NCBI RefSeq assembly: GCF_900446215.1 | Contig: NZ_UAQZ01000013.1 | Coordinates: 310,001-374,000 of the forward strand | Length of the DNA: 64,000 bases | Direction of reading: 5' to 3' | Origin: Burkholderia cenocepacia | GTDB lineage: Bacteria; Pseudomonadota; Gammaproteobacteria; Burkholderiales; Burkholderiaceae | Shown: positions 16,667-25,236 of the stretch, in pieces | How the letters are laid out: the number at the start of each line of letters is the position of its first letter | Numbering within the stretch: the first letter of the stretch is position 1 | Program-made: the position numbers and the translations under genes | Notes under the pieces: model-generated | The model's database searches: none | What the model was told of the DNA's origin: nothing | What the model saw: the letters and a program-made list of their open reading frames with translations, nothing else

Positions 16667-18351
16667 ACGCACGCGAACCCAACTTCACCGAATCGCGCAG
16701 CGCGCGCCTGCGCCGCATGCTCGTCAGCAGCGACCTCGAATTCCTGATGGAAGCGCACAACGGCCTGTCCGCGCGGATCGTCCGCGAGGCCGGCTTCAAG
16801 GGGATCTGGGCGTCGGGCCTCGCGATCTCCGCGCAATTCGGCGTGCGCGACAACAACGAAGCGAGCTGGACCCAGGTCGTCGACGTGCTCGAGTTCATGG
16901 CCGACGCGAGCGACCTGCCGATCCTGCTCGACGGCGACACCGGCTACGGCAACTTCAACAACGTGCGCCGCCTCGTGAAGAAGCTCGAACAGCGCGGCAT
17001 CGCCGGCGTCTGCATCGAGGACAAGCAGTTCCCGAAGACGAACAGCTTCATCGGCGGCGAGCGCCAGCCGCTCGCGGAAATCGACGAATTCTGCGGCAAG
17101 ATCAAGGCCGGCAAGGATTCGCAGACCGATCCCGACTTCTCGATCGTCGCGCGTGTCGAAGCGCTGATCGCCGGCTGGGGGATGGACGAGGCGCTGCGCC
17201 GCGCGAACGCGTACGCGGAAGCCGGCGCCGATGCGATCCTGATCCACAGCAAGCTGTCGCGCCCCGACGAGATCCTGCAGTTCGCGCGCGAATGGAGCGG
17301 CAAGGCGCCGCTCGTGATCGTGCCGACCAAGTACTACAGCACGCCGACCGACGTGTTCCGCCAGGCCGGCATCAGCACCGTGATCTGGGCGAACCACCTG
17401 ATCCGCGCGTCGGCCTCCGCAATGCAGGCGACCGCGCGCGAGATCCACGAGAGCGAAACGCTGATCAACGTCGAAGACCGCGTCGCATCGGTCAACGAGA
17501 TCTTCCGCCTGCAGGACGCCGACGAATACTCGGCGGCCGAGCGCATCTACCTGTCGTCGTCCTCGCGCGCGTCGAACGCGGCGATCGTGCTCGCCGCGAG
17601 CCGCGGCAAGGGCCTGGAGGCCGTGACCGAAGACAAGCCGAAGGTCATGCTGCCGGTCGCCGGCAAGCCGCTCTTGCGCTGGCTCGTCGACGGCTTCAAG
17701 ACGCATGGCGTGAACGACATCACCGTGGTCGGCGGCTATCGCGCCGACGCGATCGACACGTCGGGCATCAAGCTCGTCGTCAACGAGCGCCATGCGCAGA
17801 CGGGCGAGCTCGCGTCGCTCGCGTGCGCGGCCGAACGCCTGACCGGCGACACCGTGATCTCGTACGGCGACCTGCTGTTCCGCAGCTACATCGTGCGCGA
17901 CCTCGCGGAAAGCGAAGCCGAATTCAGCGTCGTGGTCGATTCGTCGCTCACCGAGTCGACGAACCAGAGCGTGCGCGACTTCGCCCTCTGCTCGGCGGCC
18001 GACGATCGCGGCCTGTTCGGCCAGAAGACCTACCTGCAACGCGTATCGAGCGACGTCGCCGCGGGCACCCCGCACGGCCGCTGGATCGGCCTGCTGAACG
18101 TGCGCGGCGCCGGCGTCGACCGGCTGAAGGCGATGCTCGCGACGCTGCAGGCGCGCCCTGATTTCGACACGCTCGACATCCCGTCGCTGCTCAACGAGCT
18201 GGTCGCCGCGGGCGAGAAGATCGAGGTGCAGTACGTGCACGGCCACTGGCGCGGCGTCAACGATCTGGAAGACTTCCGCCGCGCGGGCGACTTCGCGCAC
18301 GGCCAGACGCCGCTGTCCGAGCCGGGCGCCGGCAACGGGGGCGCGCAATGA
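16663..18351 (+). CDS. aepX: Phosphoenolpyruvate mutase fused to a nucleotidyltransferase
   Basis: 562 residues. Residues 1-295 are PEP mutase, which makes the C-P bond by turning PEP into phosphonopyruvate. The diagnostic EDK-x5-NS motif is E119-D120-K121...N127-S128 (EDKQFPKTNSFIGGE), and DGDTGYGN binds metal. Residues ~305-545 are a second NTP-transferase domain (AAIVLAASRGKGL, KPKVMLPVAGKPLLRWL, YGDLLF), with an atypical SRGKG loop where the glycine-rich GxGTR is expected. PEP mutase-cytidylyltransferase fusions are known in phosphonate pathways (PntC type). It is translationally coupled on both sides. Confidence 0.93.
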   Translation: MNAREPNFTESRSARLRRMLVSSDLEFLMEAHNGLSARIVREAGFKGIWASGLAISAQFGVRDNNEASWTQVVDVLEFMADASDLPILLDGDTGYGNFNNVRRLVKKLEQRGIAGVCIEDKQFPKTNSFIGGERQPLAEIDEFCGKIKAGKDSQTDPDFSIVARVEALIAGWGMDEALRRANAYAEAGADAILIHSKLSRPDEILQFAREWSGKAPLVIVPTKYYSTPTDVFRQAGISTVIWANHLIRASASAMQATAREIHESETLINVEDRVASVNEIFRLQDADEYSAAERIYLSSSSRASNAAIVLAASRGKGLEAVTEDKPKVMLPVAGKPLLRWLVDGFKTHGVNDITVVGGYRADAIDTSGIKLVVNERHAQTGELASLACAAERLTGDTVISYGDLLFRSYIVRDLAESEAEFSVVVDSSLTESTNQSVRDFALCSAADDRGLFGQKTYLQRVSSDVAAGTPHGRWIGLLNVRGAGVDRLKAMLATLQARPDFDTLDIPSLLNELVAAGEKIEVQYVHGHWRGVNDLEDFRRAGDFAHGQTPLSEPGAGNGGAQ

Positions 18352-19529
18352 TCGAAGCGGCCCAGTTCGTCGAGGCCGCGCGCGAACGCGGCTTCGACTG
18401 GTACGCGGGCGTACCCTGCTCGTACCTGACGCCGTTCATCAATTACGTGTTGCAGGACCCGACGCTGCACTACGTATCGGCCGCCAACGAAGGCGACGCG
18501 GTCGCGCTGATCGCGGGCGCAACGCTCGGCGGCAAGCGCGGAATCGCGATGATGCAGAACTCCGGGCTCGGCAACGCGGTGAGCCCGCTCACGTCGCTGA
18601 CCTGGACGTTCCGCCTGCCGCAACTGCTGATCGTCACGTGGCGCGGCCAGCCGGGCGTGGCCGACGAGCCGCAGCACGCGCTGATGGGCCCGATCACGCC
18701 CGCGATGCTCGACACGATGGAGATCCCGTGGGAGACGTTCCCGACCGACCCCGAACAGGTCGGCCCGGCACTCGACCGCGCGATCGCGCACATGGACGCG
18801 ACGGGCCGCCCGTACGCGCTCGTGATGCAGAAAGGCAGCGTCGCGCCGTATGAACTGAAGGCGAACCCGGCCGCGAAGCCGCGTGCGCACGTCGCCGCGC
18901 AATCGGCGTCGCGCGCCGCATCGACCGACGCATGGCCGACCCGTCACGACGCGCTGCAGCGCGTGATCGCGCATACGCCGGTCGATTCGACCGTCGTGCT
19001 CGCGTCGACCGGTTTCTGCGGTCGCGAGCTCTATGCGCTCGACGATCGCCCGAACCAGCTGTACATGGTCGGCTCGATGGGCTGCGTGACGCCGCTCGCG
19101 CTCGGCCTCGCGCTCGCGCGCCCCGACCTGCGCGTGGTGGCCGTCGACGGCGACGGCGCCGCGCTGATGCGGATGGGCGTGTTCGCGACGCTCGGCACCT
19201 ACGGCCCGGCCAACCTCACGCACGTGCTGCTCGACAACGGCGCGCACGAATCGACGGGCGGCCAGGCGACGGTGTCGCAACATGTGTCGTTCGCCGGCGT
19301 CGCGGCCGCCTGCGGCTACGCGTCGGCGGTCGAAGGCGATACGCTCGACGTGCTCGATGCGACGCTCGCCGCAACGAGTGACGGTGCGCAATTCGTCCGC
19401 GTGGCGATCCGCACTGGCGTGCCCGACGGCCTGCCCCGCCCGACCGTCACGCCGGTCGAGGTCAAGACCCGTCTGATGCGGCACATCGGCGCCGCGCAGA
19501 CCGAAGCCCACGTTGAAGGAGCCCATTGA
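18348..19529 (+). CDS. aepY: Phosphonopyruvate decarboxylase
   Basis: 393 residues, thiamine diphosphate-dependent. It decarboxylates phosphonopyruvate to phosphonoacetaldehyde, the irreversible step that pulls the unfavourable mutase reaction forward. The N-terminal PP/PYR domain shows FDWYAGVPCSYLTPFINYV and the catalytic-Glu region AANEGDAVALIAGA; NSGLGNAVSPLTSL is typical of this family. The cofactor-binding GDG...NN-type motif runs from VDGDGAALMRMG to LLDNGAHESTGG. Length fits the family. Its start overlaps the mutase stop by 4 bp and its stop overlaps the transaminase start. Confidence 0.94.
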   Translation: MIEAAQFVEAARERGFDWYAGVPCSYLTPFINYVLQDPTLHYVSAANEGDAVALIAGATLGGKRGIAMMQNSGLGNAVSPLTSLTWTFRLPQLLIVTWRGQPGVADEPQHALMGPITPAMLDTMEIPWETFPTDPEQVGPALDRAIAHMDATGRPYALVMQKGSVAPYELKANPAAKPRAHVAAQSASRAASTDAWPTRHDALQRVIAHTPVDSTVVLASTGFCGRELYALDDRPNQLYMVGSMGCVTPLALGLALARPDLRVVAVDGDGAALMRMGVFATLGTYGPANLTHVLLDNGAHESTGGQATVSQHVSFAGVAAACGYASAVEGDTLDVLDATLAATSDGAQFVRVAIRTGVPDGLPRPTVTPVEVKTRLMRHIGAAQTEAHVEGAH

Positions 19530-20593
19530 TGCTGCTGCTGAACCCCGGCCCGGTCACGCTCACCGAACGCGTGCGCCGCAGCCTGCTGCAACCCGATCTG
19601 TGCCATCGTGAAAGCGAATTCTTCGACCTGCAGGATGAAGCGCGCACGCGCCTCGTCGCCGCGTACGAACTCGATCCGGCCGAATGGGCGGCCGTACTGA
19701 TGACGGGCTCGGGCACGGCCGCCGTCGAGAGCATGATCGCGGCGCTCGTGCCGCAGGACGGCAAGCTGCTCGTGATCGAGAACGGCGTGTACGGCGAGCG
19801 AATCACGCAGATCGCGACGCAGTACGGCATCGCGCATGACGTGTTGAAGCATGAGTGGATGCAGGCGCCCGATCTCGCGCGGATCGGGGCGAAGCTCGAT
19901 GCGGGCGGGTATTCGCACGTCGCGGTGATCCATCATGAAACGACGACGGGCCGGCTGAACGATCTCGGCGCGATTGCAGAAGTGTGCCGTGCGCGCGGCG
20001 TGAAGATGCTCGTGGACGGCGTCAGCAGCTTCGGCGCGGAAGCGATCGACTTCGCCGGCGGCGTCATCGATGCGGTTGCCGCGACCGCGAACAAATGCCT
20101 GCACGGCGTGCCGGGTGCGGCGTTCGTGATCGTGCGCCGCAGTGCGCTCACGAAGGCCGCAAGCCGGACTTACTACCTCGATCTCGGTCGGCTCGCGAAG
20201 CTGCAGGATCAGCGGAATACGCCGTTTACGCCTTCCGTGCATGCGTATTACGCGCTCGTCGAGGCGTTGCGCGAGTTTGACGAGGCTGGCGGCTGGCGTG
20301 CCCGGCATGCGCATTACAAGGCGCTTGCCGATCAGGCGCAGGCAGGGCTTGCTGCGCGCGGGATGCCGCTGGTGCTGCCGGAAGGTGCGTCGTCGGTCGT
20401 GCTGCGTGCGTATCGGTTGCCGCAGGGTGTCACGTACGAGACGCTGCACGACGGGTTGAAGGCGCGTGGCTTCGTGATTTATGCCGGGCAAGGCGGGCTC
20501 TCGAAGGAGCTGTTCCGGATCTCGACGATGGGCGCGATTCAGGCGGCCGATGTCGAGCGGTTGCTGGAAGGGTTTACGGCGCTGACGCGGTGA
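19529..20593 (+). CDS. phnW: 2-aminoethylphosphonate:pyruvate transaminase
   Basis: 354 residues, PLP enzyme of the class V aminotransferase fold. It interconverts phosphonoacetaldehyde and AEP; with mutase and decarboxylase upstream the direction here is synthesis. Motifs: LLLNPGPVTLTERVRRSLL, CHRESEFFDL, GSGTAAVESMIAAL, LVDGVSSFGAEAIDF (PLP Asp), and ATANKCLHGVPG with the Schiff-base Lys. The ATG at 19529 overlaps the upstream TGA; a TTG one codon earlier is possible. It is the last gene of the unit and is followed by a strong terminator. Confidence 0.93.
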   Translation: MLLLNPGPVTLTERVRRSLLQPDLCHRESEFFDLQDEARTRLVAAYELDPAEWAAVLMTGSGTAAVESMIAALVPQDGKLLVIENGVYGERITQIATQYGIAHDVLKHEWMQAPDLARIGAKLDAGGYSHVAVIHHETTTGRLNDLGAIAEVCRARGVKMLVDGVSSFGAEAIDFAGGVIDAVAATANKCLHGVPGAAFVIVRRSALTKAASRTYYLDLGRLAKLQDQRNTPFTPSVHAYYALVEALREFDEAGGWRARHAHYKALADQAQAGLAARGMPLVLPEGASSVVLRAYRLPQGVTYETLHDGLKARGFVIYAGQGGLSKELFRISTMGAIQAADVERLLEGFTALTR

Positions 20594-20617
20594 GCGTTGT
20601 CCGCACCTTCGTCTATG

Positions 20618-20641
20618 AAAAGGCCCGCAAGGGCCTTTTTT
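20618..20641 (+). terminator. Rho-independent terminator of the phosphonate operon
   Basis: AAAAGGCCC pairs with GGGCCTTTT around a GCAA loop, then a T-run. It lies 25 bp after phnW and ends the seven-gene unit; the A-run also permits reverse action. Confidence 0.92.
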
Positions 20642-20855
20642 ATTGTTATTTGCAAATTTGGGGAAACATGGGACACGTTGTCGGCATTCGCGCATTTCAG
20701 TCACTCGACATGGCCGCGTCATTCCCAGACAATCGGTTTTTCCAAATCTGATCGCGCCTCTTTAAAGCAAGTCGACGATACGCGCTTCAGACGACGCTGT
20801 CGAACGCGATCGACGCCGGGAATCCATCGATCGCCATATCAAGGAGAAAACAAAA

Positions 20856-21296
20856 ATGGGAGCAAAAATTCCTGTCCACGTATCGGGTTCCCGCTTCCGT
20901 CGCGCAATGCTCGGCGTCTCCATGGTGCTGACATTTTCTGGAGTCGCCGCTGCACAAGCGCAGAGTTGCGCACCTGACAGCGTGGCGCCGGAGTGTTTGC
21001 TGCAGCGTAGTCAGGATGAGTTGCAGCAAGCCGACGACGAATTGAACCGCACTTACCGAAAGGTTTTGAAATCGCTGTCTCGGCCACGTGACGAGTACGT
21101 CAACTATCCGGCACTCAAGGCGAAATTCATCGAGGCTCAGCGGCAATGGCTCCGTTTTATCGACAACGAGTGTTCTGCTTGGTATCTGATAAACGAGGCA
21201 GGCGCGGATCGTAATCTTGATCTACTGACTTGCGAAATCGAAAGAACGCGTGATCGTACGCGTCAATTAAACACGTGGCTTAAGCAGGTTAGCTAG
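20856..21296 (+). CDS. LprI/DUF1311-type secreted protein
   Basis: 146 residues. A signal peptide (AMLGVSMVLTFSGVAAAQA) is followed by the LprI-like domain, with the typical pattern QDELQQADDELNRTYRKVL...FIEAQRQWLRFIDNECSAW and four cysteines probably forming disulfides. The family includes lysozyme inhibitors; in most Burkholderia members function is untested. AAGGAG precedes the ATG. The gene and its flanks (about 20.65-21.46 kb) are visibly richer in A/T than the neighbours, hinting at different ancestry. Confidence 0.8.
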   Translation: MGAKIPVHVSGSRFRRAMLGVSMVLTFSGVAAAQAQSCAPDSVAPECLLQRSQDELQQADDELNRTYRKVLKSLSRPRDEYVNYPALKAKFIEAQRQWLRFIDNECSAWYLINEAGADRNLDLLTCEIERTRDRTRQLNTWLKQVS

Positions 21297-21374
21297 GATG
21301 AGCTCGGTGCTGGATAAAAGCAGCATGATAAGGACATAGAGAACGTTGACGCTCAGCGAGTCAAATAACGGCTT

Positions 21375-21386
21375 GCGAACGTTCGC
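21375..21386. promoter_or_regulatory. Perfect 12-bp palindrome upstream of the 21467 gene
   Basis: GCGAACGTTCGC lies about 80 bp before the next start, with a related AACGTT about 30 bp to its left. Possible regulator site; no protein can be assigned. Confidence 0.3.
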
Positions 21387-21466
21387 TAACGGGATTGCTG
21401 AAGGTCTCCGCACGGTCAGAGGCGACGCCCACGAACACCCATGAAGAAACATTTCCGAGGACAACA

Positions 21467-22285
21467 ATGAGCATCCTGCGCTTCGCCCCGCTGCTGGCAC
21501 TCGCCGCCGCCCCCATCGTTCACGCCGCCGACAGCCAGCCTTGCAGCGACGAAACCGTGACAGCCATCGCCCGCTGGGCCGGCATCGCGAGCGCCCGCAT
21601 CGCCACGCGCGACGCGGACCGGCTCGTCGTCGCGTCGTCGTGCAAGGTCATGCCGAACGCACCGGAAACGACGATCGCGGCCGTCGCGTTCGATTCGCTG
21701 CCGAAGAGCAAGAACCCGGACGAAAGCAAAAAGCTGCAGGTCGTCGCGCTCGTCGAAGGCGGCAAGGTCGTGGCGGCCGATCGATCGGTGGTCGAAGAGG
21801 ACGTGGTGACGGAGATCGACGAGAACAGCTACCGCATCGATACGGCGCCCTATCGGTTATCGCCCGACGTGCGTGCGTTCGGCGTCGTGTTTACCAGCAG
21901 CGCGCGTGGGCCGAGTTGCCCGGATGCCAACGCAAGCGAAGAGTTGACGCTCTGGGTGCATGAAGGCGGCCGTATCCGCCCCGTGTTCGGCACGAATCTG
22001 TACGGCTGGGTCAGCGTCGAAGGCGACGCCTGCGGGCCGGGTGCGGGCGATGCGCGCAGCGAAGCGGCCCGCATGACGATCGCCGTCGAGAAAACGTCGA
22101 GCCACGGCTTCGCCGACCTGTCGATCACGGCACACATCACGAAGACGCAGCGCAAGAACGGTGATTACTCGGATACGGGCAAGCGCACGGCGCGCACGAT
22201 CGTCCACTACGACGGCAAGTCCTATGGAATCGACATGTTCCGGAACTTCTGGTATTCGCCGACCGCGATGAAACGCTTCAAGTAA
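21467..22285 (+). CDS. Secreted protein of unknown function
   Basis: 272 residues. Signal peptide MSILRFAPLLALAAAPIVHA, then a soluble domain with four further cysteines (SQPCSDETV, SSCKVMP, GPSCPDAN, GDACGPG) that could form two disulfides in the periplasm. The middle (EEDVVTEIDENSYRIDTAPY, RAFGVVFTSSARGPSCPD) and the end (TIVHYDGKSYGIDMFRNF) look like a beta-rich domain. No recognised family. It ends 30 bp before the convergent acyltransferase gene. Confidence 0.65.
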   Translation: MSILRFAPLLALAAAPIVHAADSQPCSDETVTAIARWAGIASARIATRDADRLVVASSCKVMPNAPETTIAAVAFDSLPKSKNPDESKKLQVVALVEGGKVVAADRSVVEEDVVTEIDENSYRIDTAPYRLSPDVRAFGVVFTSSARGPSCPDANASEELTLWVHEGGRIRPVFGTNLYGWVSVEGDACGPGAGDARSEAARMTIAVEKTSSHGFADLSITAHITKTQRKNGDYSDTGKRTARTIVHYDGKSYGIDMFRNFWYSPTAMKRFK

Positions 22286-22314
22286 TGGCGCGGGCGCGAC
22301 GCCGCCCCGCCCGC

Positions 22315-23466
22315 CTACTCCACCACCTTCGGCCCGATCGCCTCGGTCGGCGCCGGCATCCGCAACGCGTCGTCCCGCACGCGTCGCCCCTCGCGCGCCG
22401 TACAGCGATCCTTCAGCCTCAGGAACGGCTTTTCGACGAGGAAATAGCTGGCGGTCGCGGCAATCAGCGCCCATACGATGCCCAGCGGAAACCCATGCGG
22501 CACCGGCAGATCCGGATTCGCAAAAGGCTGCTGCCACAGATAAAGACTGAACGAGATCGTGCCGACGAACACCACCGGCCTGGCGCGCAGCCAGCGCGCG
22601 CACCAGAACCCGCTGCGGAAATTCAGCACGACGATCACGATCGCGATCAGCGCGGCTTCGATCGTCACGCCGTACGTCGCATTCCAGAAGCCGCCGAGCC
22701 GGTGTTCGGCGAGCGGCATGCCGAGCAGCACGACGAACACGAGCGCCGTCACGATGCGCGCCTCGCCGCGCCACGAACCGATCCACGCTTCGAGCCGTTC
22801 GCGGTTGAGCGACGCATAGCAGCCGATCAGGATCGGGTCGACACCCGTGTGCAGCATCATCCCGAGTTGCCCGCGCAGCGCGGGCGCGACGAAATACGTA
22901 ATGGCACGCACGAGCGGCACGATGAGGATCAACGTGGCCAGCCAGCGCGTGCCGGTGCGGCGCATGCCGAACGCGAACAGCAGCGGCCAGAACCAGTAGA
23001 ACTGCTCCTCGAGCGCGAGCGACCAGAAATGGCCGAGGTACCACGCGCCGTCCGGATGCAGCGCGTTGTCGCCGGTCAGCCCGAACCACGCCGAGTAATT
23101 CCACAGGTGCAGCGCCGCATAGAGCCACTGCCGGCGATCGACGTCGAACCCGCCGACGAACGCCACGATCGCGACGGCCGCGAGATACACGTAGCAGGCC
23201 GGCCAGATGCGCAACGCACGGCGCACGTAGAACGACGTCAGTGCGATGCCACCCGTACGCGCGAATTCGGCGCGCAGCACGTTGGTGATCAGGAAGCCGC
23301 TCAGCACGAAGAAGATCAGCACACCGAGCCGGCCGTCGGCGATCAGCCGCAACGGCGCATACCAGCCCGTATAGCCGCCGGGCAGCACATGCTCGGCATG
23401 ACCGACGACGACCATCGCGATCGCGACGGCGCGCAACCCGGTCAACTGCGTGACGCGATGGTTCAT
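22315..23466 (-). CDS. Acyltransferase 3 family membrane protein (OafA/YrhL type)
   Basis: 383 residues, about ten membrane helices. The N-terminal signature LTGLRAVAIAMVVVGHAEHVLPGG holds the catalytic His; RLGVLIFFVLSGFLITNVL and SFYVRRALRIWPACYVYL are the standard second and third blocks, and HFWSLALEEQFYWFWPLL the fourth. Enzymes of this type O-acylate sugars of O-antigen, capsule or periplasmic glucans. No sugar-transferase genes adjoin it, so the acceptor is unknown. Divergent from the proline iminopeptidase gene with a 320-bp gap in which nothing but possible promoters was seen. Confidence 0.88.
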   Translation of the reverse strand: MNHRVTQLTGLRAVAIAMVVVGHAEHVLPGGYTGWYAPLRLIADGRLGVLIFFVLSGFLITNVLRAEFARTGGIALTSFYVRRALRIWPACYVYLAAVAIVAFVGGFDVDRRQWLYAALHLWNYSAWFGLTGDNALHPDGAWYLGHFWSLALEEQFYWFWPLLFAFGMRRTGTRWLATLILIVPLVRAITYFVAPALRGQLGMMLHTGVDPILIGCYASLNRERLEAWIGSWRGEARIVTALVFVVLLGMPLAEHRLGGFWNATYGVTIEAALIAIVIVVLNFRSGFWCARWLRARPVVFVGTISFSLYLWQQPFANPDLPVPHGFPLGIVWALIAATASYFLVEKPFLRLKDRCTAREGRRVRDDALRMPAPTEAIGPKVVE

Positions 23467-23786
23467 CGGCTGGTTTCCGTTGGCACGGTGGAAGAGCGGG
23501 AATGGGCCGGCGCCCGCTTGGCACGCCGACCTGCCGCCGGGATTTTGTATGAAAAATATCGGAATGAAATTGCTTCAAAAATCCGCGCGGCAAACATCGC
23601 CGGCGACACGCGCCACAGCGGGCCAACGTCCGGCGCGGCGAATGGGCATAATGACAAGCCTTGTCCGGCGGCGGCCGGTCCGATGCCCACGCAACGAATT
23701 TTGCGGCGCAGCAATCCAGGCCGTACCGTCCGCACGCGGGTCCGCGCCTCGTCCGCCTCGTGTCCACCCTCACCCGGAGCCTGCCT

Positions 23787-24719
23787 GTGTACCCACCGAT
23801 CGAACCCTACGCCCACGGCCACCTCGACACCGGCGACGGCCACCGCATCTACTGGGAGCGCTGCGGCAACCCGGCCGGCAAGCCCGCCGTGTTCCTGCAC
23901 GGCGGCCCCGGCGCCGGCTGCGGACCCGACCATCGCCGCCTGTTCGATCCCGAGCGCTACGACATCCTGCTGTTCGACCAGCGCGGCTGCGGGCGCTCGA
24001 CGCCGCATGCGAGCCTCGAGAACAACACGACGTGGGACCTGGTCGCCGATATCGAACGCCTGCGCGAGATGGTCGGCGCCGAGCAATGGCTGGTGTTCGG
24101 TGGCTCGTGGGGCAGCGCGCTGGCGATCGCGTACGCGGAAACCCACCCGGAACGCGTGAGCGCGCTGATCGTGCGCGGCATCTTCACGATGCGTCGCGCG
24201 GAACTGCTGTGGTACTACCAGGAAGGCGCGTCGTGGCTGTTCCCCGATCACTGGGAAGACTTCCTCGCACCGATTCCGGAAGCCGAGCGCGGCGACCTGA
24301 TGGCCGCCTACCATCGCCGGCTGACTGGCGACGACGAAGCCGCGAAGCTCGAAGCCGCGCGCGCGTGGAGCATCTGGGAAGGCCGCACGATCACGCTGCT
24401 GCCCGATCCCGCGCTCGCCGCGCACTTCGCGGACGGCCACTACGCACTCGCGTTCGCGCGGATCGAAAATCACTACTTCGTGAACAAGGGCTTCGTCGAG
24501 GAAGGCCAGCTGCTGCGCGACGCGCATCGGCTCGCCGGCATTCCGGGCGTGATCGTGCAGGGCCGCTACGACATCGCGACACCCGCACGCACGGCGTGGG
24601 AGTTGTCGAAAGCCTGGCCGGACGCGACGTTCGAGATCGTGCCGGGCGCCGGGCATGCGTACAACGAGCCGGGGATTCTGGAGGCGCTGGTCGCGGCGAC
24701 GGATCGGTTCGCCGCCTGA
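23787..24719 (+). CDS. pip: Proline iminopeptidase (S33)
   Basis: 310 residues, cytosolic alpha/beta hydrolase releasing N-terminal proline from peptides. Features: VFLHGGPGAGCGPDHRRLF (oxyanion HGGPG), LLFDQRGCGRSTPHA, nucleophile elbow GGSWGSALAIAYAETHPE with catalytic Ser, late Asp in QGRYDIATPA and His in GAGHAYNE. The GTG at 23787 (VYPPIEPYAHG) gives the usual family length; upstream in-frame starts only add Arg-rich sequence. No functional link to neighbours. Confidence 0.92.
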   Translation: MYPPIEPYAHGHLDTGDGHRIYWERCGNPAGKPAVFLHGGPGAGCGPDHRRLFDPERYDILLFDQRGCGRSTPHASLENNTTWDLVADIERLREMVGAEQWLVFGGSWGSALAIAYAETHPERVSALIVRGIFTMRRAELLWYYQEGASWLFPDHWEDFLAPIPEAERGDLMAAYHRRLTGDDEAAKLEAARAWSIWEGRTITLLPDPALAAHFADGHYALAFARIENHYFVNKGFVEEGQLLRDAHRLAGIPGVIVQGRYDIATPARTAWELSKAWPDATFEIVPGAGHAYNEPGILEALVAATDRFAA

Positions 24720-24742
24720 GCATCATAACAACGCGACACGAC

Positions 24743-24784
24743 GCGGCGCGTGCTGCCATGCCTACCGGCATGCCCACGCGCCGC
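24743..24784. terminator. Nested perfect hairpin between convergent genes
   Basis: The outer stem GCGGCGCGTG / CACGCGCCGC (10 bp) encloses an inner stem CATGCC/GGCATG around TACC. It sits between the stops of pip and the small minus-strand gene and lacks T-runs. Likely a bidirectional transcription barrier. Confidence 0.6.
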
Positions 24785-24787
24785 CGA

Positions 24788-25060
24788 TCACAGCGCCGCT
24801 TCGACGATCGTCCGGCCGCTGATCGCCCGCTCGACGAGCTGTTCGTCACCGACCTTGCGGATCGCATCGTCGAGCAACCCTTCCGGCTCCTCGGTCGCCA
24901 CCTTCAGCAGGCCCGACAGCCCGCGTGCGTCGAGCACCACGAGCGTCTCCATCGAATCCGCGCGGCTCACGAGCACGCGGCGGAATGCCGGGCCCGCGCC
25001 GAAGCTCGCACAAAGCGCGATCGTCTCGTTGCCGAGCGTGTAGTCGAAGTGCTTGATCAT
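24788..25060 (-). CDS. Small conserved protein of unknown function
   Basis: 90 residues: MIKHFDYTLGNETIALCASF followed by GAGPAFRRVLVSRADSMETL and a C-terminus rich in acidic helices. No signal peptide or membrane segment. The start at the ATG before IKHFDYT fits the beginning of recognisable secondary structure; upstream frame is Arg-rich and non-conserved in appearance. Function unknown. Confidence 0.65.
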   Translation of the reverse strand: MIKHFDYTLGNETIALCASFGAGPAFRRVLVSRADSMETLVVLDARGLSGLLKVATEEPEGLLDDAIRKVGDEQLVERAISGRTIVEAAL

Positions 25061-25236
25061 GGTCTGCCGCCGTTGCATGGAAATGGCGACGCGCGACGGC
25101 GCGGCGCCGTGACGTCGACGCACCCGCGCGTGCCGCCGGCGCGTCGGACCGGAGTCCGAATCGCTGCCGGCATCACCATGCTAGGCGTGCAGAATTAACG
25201 AAGACTTAAAGCGGCTGAGCCCGCCTGGCGGCACCC

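Noticed and set aside
16663..20593. Reading the phosphonate genes as AEP degradation
   Set aside because: The transaminase alone could be catabolic, but PEP mutase and phosphonopyruvate decarboxylase are biosynthetic, and no phosphonatase or phn lyase gene is present.
25061..25236. Promoter or repeat in the gap before the last transglutaminase stop
   Set aside because: No clear -10/-35 pair, dyad or repeat stood out.
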